This document shows positions 49,279 through 56,681 of a stretch of DNA of 64,000 bases, in pieces. The notes below the pieces were generated by a model. It made no database searches. It worked only from the letters and a program-made list of their open reading frames with translations, and was not told the origin of the DNA. How positions within the stretch are numbered: the first letter of the stretch is position 1; each line of letters starts with the position of its first letter. The stretch lies in contig CAWCMA010000001.1 of NCBI GenBank assembly GCA_963796565.1, positions 310,001-374,000 on the forward strand, read 5' to 3'. This stretch comes from JAKAVN01 sp963796565 (GTDB lineage: Bacteria > Desulfobacterota > Binatia > Binatales > Binataceae). A program made the translations under genes and the position numbers.

Positions 49279-51904
49279 TCGCGAGGTCGCGGCGGTAGAC
49301 GCGAGCATAGCTGCCGGATCGCCTGGACTCAGCGATGCCGGAGCGGCGGGTGTTGCCGGATTTGCGGGCCTTGGCAGCGAAGAAGCGAAGGCTCGGCTCG
49401 CTCAGTTCGGTCCCAACCTGCTGGTCGAGCGCGCGCGCGCCGCCCACTTAGTGCAATGGCTGCGGATGCTCGCCGACCCGATGGCGCTGATGCTGGCCGG
49501 GGCGGCAGTTCTATATCTGCTGCTTGGCAAGCCGCATGAAGCGACCGTGCTCGCGGCCGTCATAGTCCCGGTTCTAGGCGTGGACGTGCTGATGGAGGCA
49601 CGCTCTCGCAGCGCGCTCAAGAAGCTCGCCAGCGCCGTTGCGCCGCGAGCGCGAGTCTTGCGGGACGGGCATCCAGCCGAACTTCCGACCGCCGAATTGG
49701 TCCCCGGCGATCTGCTGCTTTTCCGCGAGGGCGACGTCCTGCATGCCGACGGAATCGTGCGGCGCGCCGCAAATCTCGCCATCGACGAATCGCAACTGAC
49801 AGGCGAAGCCGAGCCGCGCGACAAGATCGCGCATCCGGGCGACGCGGAATCCCCAGCGGGCGAGGAATGCCGCTTTTTCGCGGGCTCGATGGTGCTCGCC
49901 GGGCAGGGCGTGGGTGAAATCACCGCCACCGGCCGGCGCACGCGGTTTGGCAATATCGCGCGGCTGGTCGGCGAGACCGAGTTGCAGGCGACGCCGCTGC
50001 AGATGAAGAGCGCGCGCGCCGCGCGATGGCTCATCGGGATCGCGCTTGGTCTCTCGACGGTGATTTTCGCCGTGCGATGGCTCGATGGCGCGCCGCCCAA
50101 CGATGCTCTGCTGTACGCCGTCAGCTTCGCAATGTCGGCGGTGTGTGAAGAGATGGTCGTGGTGCTGAGCCTCTTCCTGACGCTCGCAGCGCTGCGGCTC
50201 AGCCGCGAGGGAGTGCTGGTAAAGCGTCTAGCGAGCGTCGAGACCCTGGGCTCGACCACTGTCATCTGCATCGACAAGACCGGCACGCTTACCGCCGGGA
50301 AATTCGCGCTCGAGGTTCATCGCGCGTTTGAGGCGGGCCGGCTGGGCGAACCTGCGCTGCTGGAGGCCGCGGCGCTCGCTTGCGAGCCCGGTGCGATGGA
50401 CTCGCTGGAGCGCGAACTCCTGGCGCACTGCCGCAGCCATGGCGTCGATATCGAAGCGCTGCACGATCGCTGGAAGCTCGCTTACGACTACCCCTTCGAC
50501 ATGGTGGGCAAACACATGTCCCACGTCTGGACGGGCGCGCCCGGCAGTGACGGCGGTGGCGCCGCCGCTCGCATCGTTGCCAAAGGCGCGCTGGAAGGGA
50601 TCCTGGAGCACTGCAGACTTGAGCTCAGGGAGCGCGAGCGCGCACTTGCGATGAACTCGGAACTCGCCGGCCAGGGCATGCGCGTGATCGCGGTCGCGGG
50701 CCGCTTCGCCGCCGTCGGTGACCGCAAAAACGCCGGCGCCGCCGGCGTGACGGAGTCCCCGGCGCGTGTGTATGCCGGCTTTGGCGGCGTGCGCGAGGAC
50801 GATGAACGCGACCTTATCCTCTACGGCCTGTTGGGTTTTCGCGATCCGCTGCGTCCCCAAGTTCCGGCTGCGGTCGATGAGTGCCAGTCGGCCGGGATCA
50901 AGCTCAAGCTTATCACCGGCGACCACGCGCTGACGGCTCACGCCGTGGCCGAGGCGGCTGGCATCGCCCATGACGACAGCCTGATCGTAAATGGAGCTGA
51001 ACTTGAGCGTATGAGCCCGGATGACGCCGCCCGAATAGCGCAAAGCGCCAGCATCTTCGCACGCGTACAACCTGAGCAAAAATATCAGATCGTCGACGCG
51101 CTGGTGCGCGCCGGTGAAATCGTGGCGATGATCGGCGACGGCATCAACGACGCGCCCGCGATGCGTCGCGCCCATATCGGCGTCAGCATGGGACGGCGCG
51201 GCACCGACGTCGCGCGCGCAGCCGCCGATGTCGTCCTGCTCGAGGATGACTTCGCCGCCCTGGTACACACCGTGCGCGAGGGCCGCCGCGTGTTTGGCAA
51301 TATCCAGCACTCGCTGCGCTACCTGACCGGATTCAAACTCGCACTGGTGGGCCTCGCGCTGCTCGCGCCAGTGCTTGGCTTGCCGATTCTTCTTCTGCCA
51401 GTCGTCCTGGTGTGGCTTGAGATGGTCGTGCATCCGGTCTCCGCGTTGGCTTTCGAAGGCGAGCCGGGACCGTCCGATCTGATGAAGCGGCCGCCGCGCG
51501 ATCCGCACGCTCCATTGATCGGCCGCGCGCAGGTCATACGCTCGGCGTTCTCGGGCGCGCTGCTGATAGTCGTCGCGCTGGCCGAGTACGCGACCCGGCT
51601 CGACCGCGGTGAAGCATACGCGCGGGGGGCCGCGATGGTGGTGGTGATTCTGGGCAGCCTGTTCCTGATGTGGGCGGAACTCGCGGGCGATCGCCCGTGG
51701 TGGAGGACTCCGTTGCCCGCGCGGTCCAGCTTCTGGATCGTTTCCATGCTGGTCGCCGCGAGCCTGCCAATCTTCATGGCGCTAGGCCCGATCGCCGCGC
51801 TTTTGCAGATCGCGCCGATCGCGGCGCGCGACTGGGCCATAGCTACTGCGCTCGCCGTAGTCCCGGTCCTGTGGCGCATGGCCGGAACGCGCCGCTCCTC
51901 TTAA
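49265..51904 (+). CDS. Cation-transporting P-type ATPase with atypical helix 4
   Basis: An 879-residue P2-like pump. The start is a GTG that overlaps the kinase gene's stop. Visible are the actuator TGEAEP, the phosphorylation site CIDKTGTLTAGKF, the nucleotide part KGALEGILEHC and the hinge MIGDGINDAPAMRRAHIGVS. About ten membrane helices are expected. The ion-site helix 4 reads VCEEMVVVLSLFLTLAALRL, where relatives have PEEFP or PEGLP; both prolines are gone, so the transported ion cannot be guessed. It is encoded in the sigma-54 stress cluster. Confidence 0.9.
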   Translation: MPVADREVAAVDASIAAGSPGLSDAGAAGVAGFAGLGSEEAKARLAQFGPNLLVERARAAHLVQWLRMLADPMALMLAGAAVLYLLLGKPHEATVLAAVIVPVLGVDVLMEARSRSALKKLASAVAPRARVLRDGHPAELPTAELVPGDLLLFREGDVLHADGIVRRAANLAIDESQLTGEAEPRDKIAHPGDAESPAGEECRFFAGSMVLAGQGVGEITATGRRTRFGNIARLVGETELQATPLQMKSARAARWLIGIALGLSTVIFAVRWLDGAPPNDALLYAVSFAMSAVCEEMVVVLSLFLTLAALRLSREGVLVKRLASVETLGSTTVICIDKTGTLTAGKFALEVHRAFEAGRLGEPALLEAAALACEPGAMDSLERELLAHCRSHGVDIEALHDRWKLAYDYPFDMVGKHMSHVWTGAPGSDGGGAAARIVAKGALEGILEHCRLELRERERALAMNSELAGQGMRVIAVAGRFAAVGDRKNAGAAGVTESPARVYAGFGGVREDDERDLILYGLLGFRDPLRPQVPAAVDECQSAGIKLKLITGDHALTAHAVAEAAGIAHDDSLIVNGAELERMSPDDAARIAQSASIFARVQPEQKYQIVDALVRAGEIVAMIGDGINDAPAMRRAHIGVSMGRRGTDVARAAADVVLLEDDFAALVHTVREGRRVFGNIQHSLRYLTGFKLALVGLALLAPVLGLPILLLPVVLVWLEMVVHPVSALAFEGEPGPSDLMKRPPRDPHAPLIGRAQVIRSAFSGALLIVVALAEYATRLDRGEAYARGAAMVVVILGSLFLMWAELAGDRPWWRTPLPARSSFWIVSMLVAASLPIFMALGPIAALLQIAPIAARDWAIATALAVVPVLWRMAGTRRSS

Positions 51905-51957
51905 GGTTGGGACCGAGTCGCCCCGATGCTCATCCGTAGCCATTGGCTCCAGCGCGA

Positions 51958-51974
51958 TGTGTCCGATAGAGACA
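51958..51974. promoter_or_regulatory. Putative upstream activating site before the DUF2267 promoter
   Basis: TGTGTCC-GAT-AGAGACA has the half-site form TGTNTCY on both strands, like the site at 46520-46536. It is nested in a wider inverted repeat CGCGATGT...ACATCGCG. Its centre is 96 bp upstream of the -12 GC of the promoter at 52048-52064, against 95 bp at the other gene. Confidence 0.55.
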
Positions 51975-52047
51975 TCGCGCACGCGGCTTCGTTTGATCTT
52001 GCAATAATTTCCCCATATTGGCTCGGACAATGAGCGGGGCTAGCGCT

Positions 52048-52064
52048 TTGGCACGCTCGATGCT
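52048..52064 (+). promoter_or_regulatory. Sigma-54 promoter of the DUF2267 gene
   Basis: TTGGCACGCTCGATGCT matches the -24 element TTGGCACG exactly and has GC at -12 after the right ten-base spacing; two less conserved positions differ from consensus. The predicted start near 52075 is about 35 bp before the ATG at 52110. Confidence 0.7.
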
Positions 52065-52109
52065 TCGCTATCGGAATCAAGGGCAACGCGGGTTTCAGCG
52101 AGGTGTCAA

Positions 52110-52541
52110 ATGGACAAGAAGGCTTTTATTAAAAAAGTGGCGCAACGCGTGGACTGCGACGAGCGCCGGGCCGAATCGCTCACCTTCGCTGTCTTCCAGG
52201 AACTTCGTGACCGTCTCACGCCGGGCGAGGTGGCCGACGTTGATGCGCAATTGCCGACTGCACTGAAGCCGCTGTGGGAATTTCTTGACCGTCCCGGCCG
52301 GCACGTGCGCAAGGTTCACGAACCGCAATTCGTCGGTGAAGTCCGGCTCATCGCGTCTCTGCCCGATCAATTGGAAGCCGAGCGCGCGGTGGTCGCAGTC
52401 TTCGCGACGCTGCAGGAGTTGCTCGGCAGTCCCACCGGGATGGAGGGGGAGGCTTGGCACGTGATGAGCCAGTTGCCCAAGGATCTTAAGAAGCTGTGGC
52501 TCGGTGCCCACGAGCGGGCGGCTAAGTCTCAACAGATCTGA
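52110..52541 (+). CDS. DUF2267 protein
   Basis: A 143-residue helical protein of the DUF2267 family: AFIKKVAQRVDCDERRAESL, FQELRDRLTPGEVADVDAQL and a second half repeating the pattern (ERAVVAVFATLQELLG, WHVMSQLPKDLKKLWLG). The two halves are duplicated helix bundles. Members occur with Usp and P-type ATPase genes and are often induced by low oxygen or stress; their molecular role is unknown. It is the second gene here with a sigma-54 promoter. Confidence 0.9.
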   Translation: MDKKAFIKKVAQRVDCDERRAESLTFAVFQELRDRLTPGEVADVDAQLPTALKPLWEFLDRPGRHVRKVHEPQFVGEVRLIASLPDQLEAERAVVAVFATLQELLGSPTGMEGEAWHVMSQLPKDLKKLWLGAHERAAKSQQI

Positions 52542-52606
52542 CGCGCACTGTGAACCAAAGCTCGGCCAAGCTGCGCACCACCAGGGCGGGGTTTCTTGGC
52601 GCTTCT

Positions 52607-54124
52607 CTAGAAGCCATATTGCACGATTTCAGTCTTGCTGGTGACGTAACGTCGCGCGAACTCGAGTTGCGCCGCGCTCTCGGCGTGGATTTCGAGTAGC
52701 GGCTCGCCACGGGCGACCACGTCGCCGACGGTTTTGAGCAGTCGCACGCCGGCGGCGACGTTGGCAGGCGCGCCGGCGAGCTTGGCGACGCGCCCGATTT
52801 CCCAATTATCGATCTGACGGATGCGGCCGTCGCCGGGTGCGCCGACGACGGTCTGAAACAGGGCCGCGGCCGGCATCGGGCGGGCGCCCTGCGCCTGCAC
52901 GATCTCGTCGAACTTGCGCAGAGCGGCGCCCGACTCCAGCGTCGCCTGCGCCGCGTGGTAGCCGCCGGCGGCCGCAACCTTGCCGCTCATCTCGAGCAGC
53001 CGCGCCGCGAGGAACAGCGATTTCTCGCGCAGGTCGGTGGGAGCGTGCGGCTCTTTTCGAAGGACGGCCAGCACATCGAGCGCCTCCAGCCGCGGGCCGA
53101 TGCCGCGTCCGATCGGCGCGCGTGCGTCGGTGATTTCAATATCCACGCGGAGTTCGATGCGCTCGGAGACCGAGCGGAACAGCACTCCCAACTGCTCGGC
53201 CTCGGCCAGCGTACGCACTTTGGCGCTGGGGCCGAGCGGGATGTCGATGAGCACGTGCGTCGCGCCGACGCTCTTTTTCTTGGCCAGGATGGAGGCGACC
53301 ATTTGTGCCTCGGTGTCCATCTCCATCGGCCGCTCGACGGTAATCAGGATGTCGTCGGCGGGCGCCAGCTCGAGCGCGCCGCCCCATGCGATGCAGGCGC
53401 CCGTGCGTTCCACGACCCGGCGCATCCGTTCGGCGCCCAGCGCCACGTCGGCCAACACACCCATCGTGTCGGCGGTGCCGGCGGGGCTGGTAATCGCGCG
53501 TGAAGAAGTCTTGGGCACCGTCAGGCCGAGGGCGGCCAGGATGGGCACGACGATCATCGTGGTCCGGTTGCCGGGAATGCCGCCGATGCAGTGTTTGTCG
53601 ACGATCGGACCGGCGCCGAAATGCAGTTGCGAGCCGGTCGCGACCATCGCGCGCGTGAAGTCGACCAGTTCATCAAGGTCGAGCGTGCGCATCGCACACG
53701 CCATCACGAACATCGCCAGCTCGACCCGCGAGTAGCGATGGTGGGTGACGTCGGCGAGGATGGTGTCGAAGGCTGCCCGATCCAGCCGCCCACCGCGCAA
53801 CTTTTCGCGCACCAGGTCGACGCTGGGCGGCGCGATCGCCAGCGTAGCGCTGACCGGCGCGCCCTCCGGCAGATCGAGATCGCGAAAAGCGTCTTCGGTG
53901 AGCCCGATCTCGTCCTCCGCGATCAGCGTGTTGGAACAGAAACCCAGCACTCCGGAGACCTCGCGCGTGTGGCCGGTTTGCGGATCCGTGCCGATGACGC
54001 GCGCGCGATCCATCGGATTGAAACCAAGGTTGCCCTTGGCCACCGCGCTGCCATGGATAACGATGATCCGCTCGCGCAGCGTCTCGATGTGCAGGTGCCT
54101 TAGCCGGAACATCCCATCTTTCAT
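52607..54124 (-). CDS. AMP phosphorylase / thymidine phosphorylase family protein
   Basis: This nucleoside or nucleotide phosphorylase is 505 residues, longer than DeoA (about 440) because of an 80-residue N-terminal domain, as in archaeal AMP phosphorylases. The phosphate-binding region is VDKHCIGGIPGNRTTM, with TSSRAITSPAGTADTMGVLA after it. The C-terminal domain contains IDNWEIGRVAKLAGAPANVA. It would release ribose 1,5-bisphosphate or ribose 1-phosphate from AMP-like substrates. Next to it are an RNase-type metallo-beta-lactamase and a PRPP-synthetase-like gene on the same strand, which suggests RNA and nucleotide turnover under stress. Confidence 0.85.
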   Translation of the reverse strand: MKDGMFRLRHLHIETLRERIIVIHGSAVAKGNLGFNPMDRARVIGTDPQTGHTREVSGVLGFCSNTLIAEDEIGLTEDAFRDLDLPEGAPVSATLAIAPPSVDLVREKLRGGRLDRAAFDTILADVTHHRYSRVELAMFVMACAMRTLDLDELVDFTRAMVATGSQLHFGAGPIVDKHCIGGIPGNRTTMIVVPILAALGLTVPKTSSRAITSPAGTADTMGVLADVALGAERMRRVVERTGACIAWGGALELAPADDILITVERPMEMDTEAQMVASILAKKKSVGATHVLIDIPLGPSAKVRTLAEAEQLGVLFRSVSERIELRVDIEITDARAPIGRGIGPRLEALDVLAVLRKEPHAPTDLREKSLFLAARLLEMSGKVAAAGGYHAAQATLESGAALRKFDEIVQAQGARPMPAAALFQTVVGAPGDGRIRQIDNWEIGRVAKLAGAPANVAAGVRLLKTVGDVVARGEPLLEIHAESAAQLEFARRYVTSKTEIVQYGF

Positions 54125-54213
54125 CAGAGTCGCAACGGCTCCCGCATTAAAGTCGCACCGGCTTCCCCATTAGAGTCGCATTAGCTACTGCATCAAAGCC
54201 GCACTGCCTGAAG
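54122..54213. repeat. Four 23-bp tandem repeats between RNase and phosphorylase genes
   Basis: Units begin at 54122, 54145, 54168 and 54191 with CATCAGAGTCGCA, CATTAAAGTCGCA, CATTAGAGTCGCA and CATCAAAGCCGCA. The period is exactly 23 bp. On the minus strand the first includes the last codons and stop of the RNase gene and the last runs into the start of the phosphorylase, so the gene junction itself has been multiplied. Confidence 0.8.
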
Positions 54214-55605
54214 ATGTTTCGCCACAATGGCGTTCCATCCCAACTCCCCGACGATAGCTGCGCGCAGCGCCTCGGCCGCGGCTGGGTCGCCGTGCACCAC
54301 GTATACCGCCTTGGGCGGGCGCGGGGCCATGCGCAGCCATCCGACAAGCTCCCCCTGATCGGCATGTACCGAGAAGGCCTGGACATTGACGACCTCGGCT
54401 TTGACCGGGACGTAGCGGCCCAGCATCTTTAGCTGCGGCTCGCCGTTGAGCAGGCGGCGTCCGCGGGTGCCGTCGGCCTGGTAGCCGACCAGGATCACGG
54501 TGTTGGCCGGGTCGGGCAGCCGATGGGCCAGATGGTGGAGCACTCGTCCGCCGGTCGCCATCCCAGAGGCCGAGATAATAATTGCGGGGCCGGGCAGCGC
54601 GTTGAGCGCGATCGATTCCTCGACCGTGTGCGTCTCGATCAGTCCCGCGGGGTCGAAGATCTCGGGTGTAGCGGCGATCTCCGGGCGCATCTCCTCGTCG
54701 CCGCGCTCGGCTGCCGCGCGGTAGAGCTTGAGCGCCGCCGACGCCATCGGGCTGTCGACATAAACCGGCACCGCCGGCACCCGGCCCGCGCGCACCAGGC
54801 GGTTGAGATGGAACAGTACGACCTCGGTGCGGTCGACCGCGAACGATGGAATTATTACGATGCCGCGGCGCGCGATGGTCCGCGCGAGTGCCTGCTCAAA
54901 GAGTGCGAGCGAGGCGTCGTCGTCGTGGCGGCGATCGCCGTAGGTCGATTCCACCACGATCGCGTCCGCAGCCGCCGGCGGTTCCGGCGCGCGGAGCAGC
55001 GGATGGTGCGGGCGGCCAAGGTCGCCGCTGAAGACTATGGTACGCGGGCGCGGATGGTCGAGTTCGAGCACGAGGCTGGCGGCGCCCAGGATGTGCCCCG
55101 CGTGGCGCATCGTGACATGGACACCCTCGGCGAGCGCGGTCCGCGAGTGGAAGGGCGTCGCCGTCAGCGAATCGAGCGAGCGCAGTGCGTCGTCCTCGGT
55201 ATATAGCGCGCGTGCCGGCGAATGCTTGGAGTAACCGTGCCGGTTGGCATAGTAGGCTTCTTCTTCCTGCAGATGGCCGCTGTCGGGCAACAGGATGCGG
55301 CATAGTGCGAGCGTGTCGGGGGTAACGAAGATCGGCCCCCGATAGCCGTCGCGCCGCAGCGCCGGCAGGTAGCCGCTGTGGTCGAGATGAGCATGGCTGA
55401 GCGCGATCGCATCGATCGCCGCCGGCTCGATTGGGAACTTGTCCCAGTTGCGCAGGCGCAGCTCTTTGAGACCCTGGAACAGGCCGCAATCCACCAGCAC
55501 CCGCGTGTGTCCGTTTTCGATCAGGAAGCGGCTGCCGGTCACGGTGCCGGCCGCGCCGAAAAAGTGCAGGGTTGGCGCGGTGCCGTCGGGACGTTTGACG
55601 CTCAT
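54193..55605 (-). CDS. Metallo-beta-lactamase / beta-CASP RNase-like protein
   Basis: A zinc-dependent RNA-processing enzyme of about 470 residues. It has the metal motif SHAHLDHSGYLPAL (HxHxDH) and MRHAGHILGAASLVLEL, the CPSF/RNase J-type histidine. The beta-CASP domain (VVESTYGDR, PSFAVDRTEVVLFHL, ASGMATGGRVLHHL) follows, and the last His is near FSVHADQGELVGWLR. I use ATG 55605, with GGGAG six bases upstream; ATG 55608 overlaps the stop of the next gene. The protein belongs to the YSH1/RNA-exonuclease group rather than the beta-lactamases. It is translationally coupled to the PRPP-synthetase-like gene. Confidence 0.9.
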   Translation of the reverse strand: MSVKRPDGTAPTLHFFGAAGTVTGSRFLIENGHTRVLVDCGLFQGLKELRLRNWDKFPIEPAAIDAIALSHAHLDHSGYLPALRRDGYRGPIFVTPDTLALCRILLPDSGHLQEEEAYYANRHGYSKHSPARALYTEDDALRSLDSLTATPFHSRTALAEGVHVTMRHAGHILGAASLVLELDHPRPRTIVFSGDLGRPHHPLLRAPEPPAAADAIVVESTYGDRRHDDDASLALFEQALARTIARRGIVIIPSFAVDRTEVVLFHLNRLVRAGRVPAVPVYVDSPMASAALKLYRAAAERGDEEMRPEIAATPEIFDPAGLIETHTVEESIALNALPGPAIIISASGMATGGRVLHHLAHRLPDPANTVILVGYQADGTRGRRLLNGEPQLKMLGRYVPVKAEVVNVQAFSVHADQGELVGWLRMAPRPPKAVYVVHGDPAAAEALRAAIVGELGWNAIVAKHLQAVRL

Positions 55606-56501
55606 CATGCACTCCCGAGCGCCGTGCTTACCAGCGGCGCACATTGAATCTTGTTGGTCGGATGTTCGACGGTGTCGCAAGAGACCACCGTCCGCGCGCC
55701 GGCGCGCCGGATGAGATCGAGTGCGCCGGGCGCGAAGATCGCATGCACCACCGCTGCATCGATCGTTAGCACGCCGCGTTCACGCAAGGCGCGCACGGCC
55801 GCGGCTATAGTCGCGCCGCTGCTTGCGATGTCGTCTATCACGACGGCACGCGCGCCAGGTGGAAGCTCCGGAAAGCGCACGCGCACGCGGCGATCACCCA
55901 GGCGCCGTTTCACTCCGACCACCCATCGCACGCGCGCCGCGCGAGCCACCGCCCTTATCCATGGCTCTGACTCCTCATCGGGACCGACCGCGATCGCGCC
56001 GGTGCCGCGCCGTACCAGCCATTGCGCGATCGCCGGCGCCGCGCTTAGCGACCGAGCGCGGCCTGCCATCACGTCGCTGAGGCGGTGGGTGCGATGGAGA
56101 TGCGCCTCGACCGTGAGCACGCGGTCGAACGCGCGGCCGAGGCACTGGCCGAAGACACGCTGTGAGATTGGCTCGCCGGGATGAAAGATCCTGTCCTGGC
56201 GCATGTAGGCGAGATAGGGCGCGACCAGCGTGACGCGCCGCGCGCCGGCTCGACGCAACGCATCGGCTGCCAGCAGCGCCGGCATCAGTTTGCGGTCGGG
56301 ATCATTGAACGATTGCACCAGGATGGCCTCGGCGCCCGCGCGATGGATGACCCGGACCAGGGTTTCGCCGTCGGGGAACGGGTGCGTGCGCACCGGCGCG
56401 AAGGGCGCGTCGAGGCTCCGCGCGAGCCGCCGCGCAAAGCGCGCCGAATCGCCGAGCGCGTGCACGACCGGACGTGTGGCGCGCGCTGGAGGCTTATTCA
56501 C
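55605..56501 (-). CDS. Ribose-phosphate pyrophosphokinase-like protein
   Basis: Translation most likely starts at GTG 56501, with GGAG seven bases upstream, giving 298 residues. A longer reading to 56696 runs into the divergent ATPase gene. The protein has the two-domain PRPP-synthetase fold: HPFPDGETLVRVIHRAGAEA, then APYLAYMRQDRIFHPGEPIS, VEAHLHRTHRL, and the PRPP loop VVIDDIASSGATIAAAV. Family length is 300-320 residues. It probably makes PRPP from ribose 5-phosphate or an analogue. Its stop overlaps the RNase gene start. Confidence 0.85.
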   Translation of the reverse strand: MNKPPARATRPVVHALGDSARFARRLARSLDAPFAPVRTHPFPDGETLVRVIHRAGAEAILVQSFNDPDRKLMPALLAADALRRAGARRVTLVAPYLAYMRQDRIFHPGEPISQRVFGQCLGRAFDRVLTVEAHLHRTHRLSDVMAGRARSLSAAPAIAQWLVRRGTGAIAVGPDEESEPWIRAVARAARVRWVVGVKRRLGDRRVRVRFPELPPGARAVVIDDIASSGATIAAAVRALRERGVLTIDAAVVHAIFAPGALDLIRRAGARTVVSCDTVEHPTNKIQCAPLVSTALGSA

Positions 56502-56681
56502 CGATGCGCTCCACGACGTCTTTCCAATGTTCGCGGCACGCGCCCGATGATAGCCGAATTCCACCGCAATGTGGCCATGCTTCGGCGCCAATCCGAAAGG
56601 GTTGGAGGCCGATGTCTCGGACGAACTCTCGATCCGCATGACGGTAGCCCGGGCGCATCGAATTTTGTCTAATCGTCTCCG

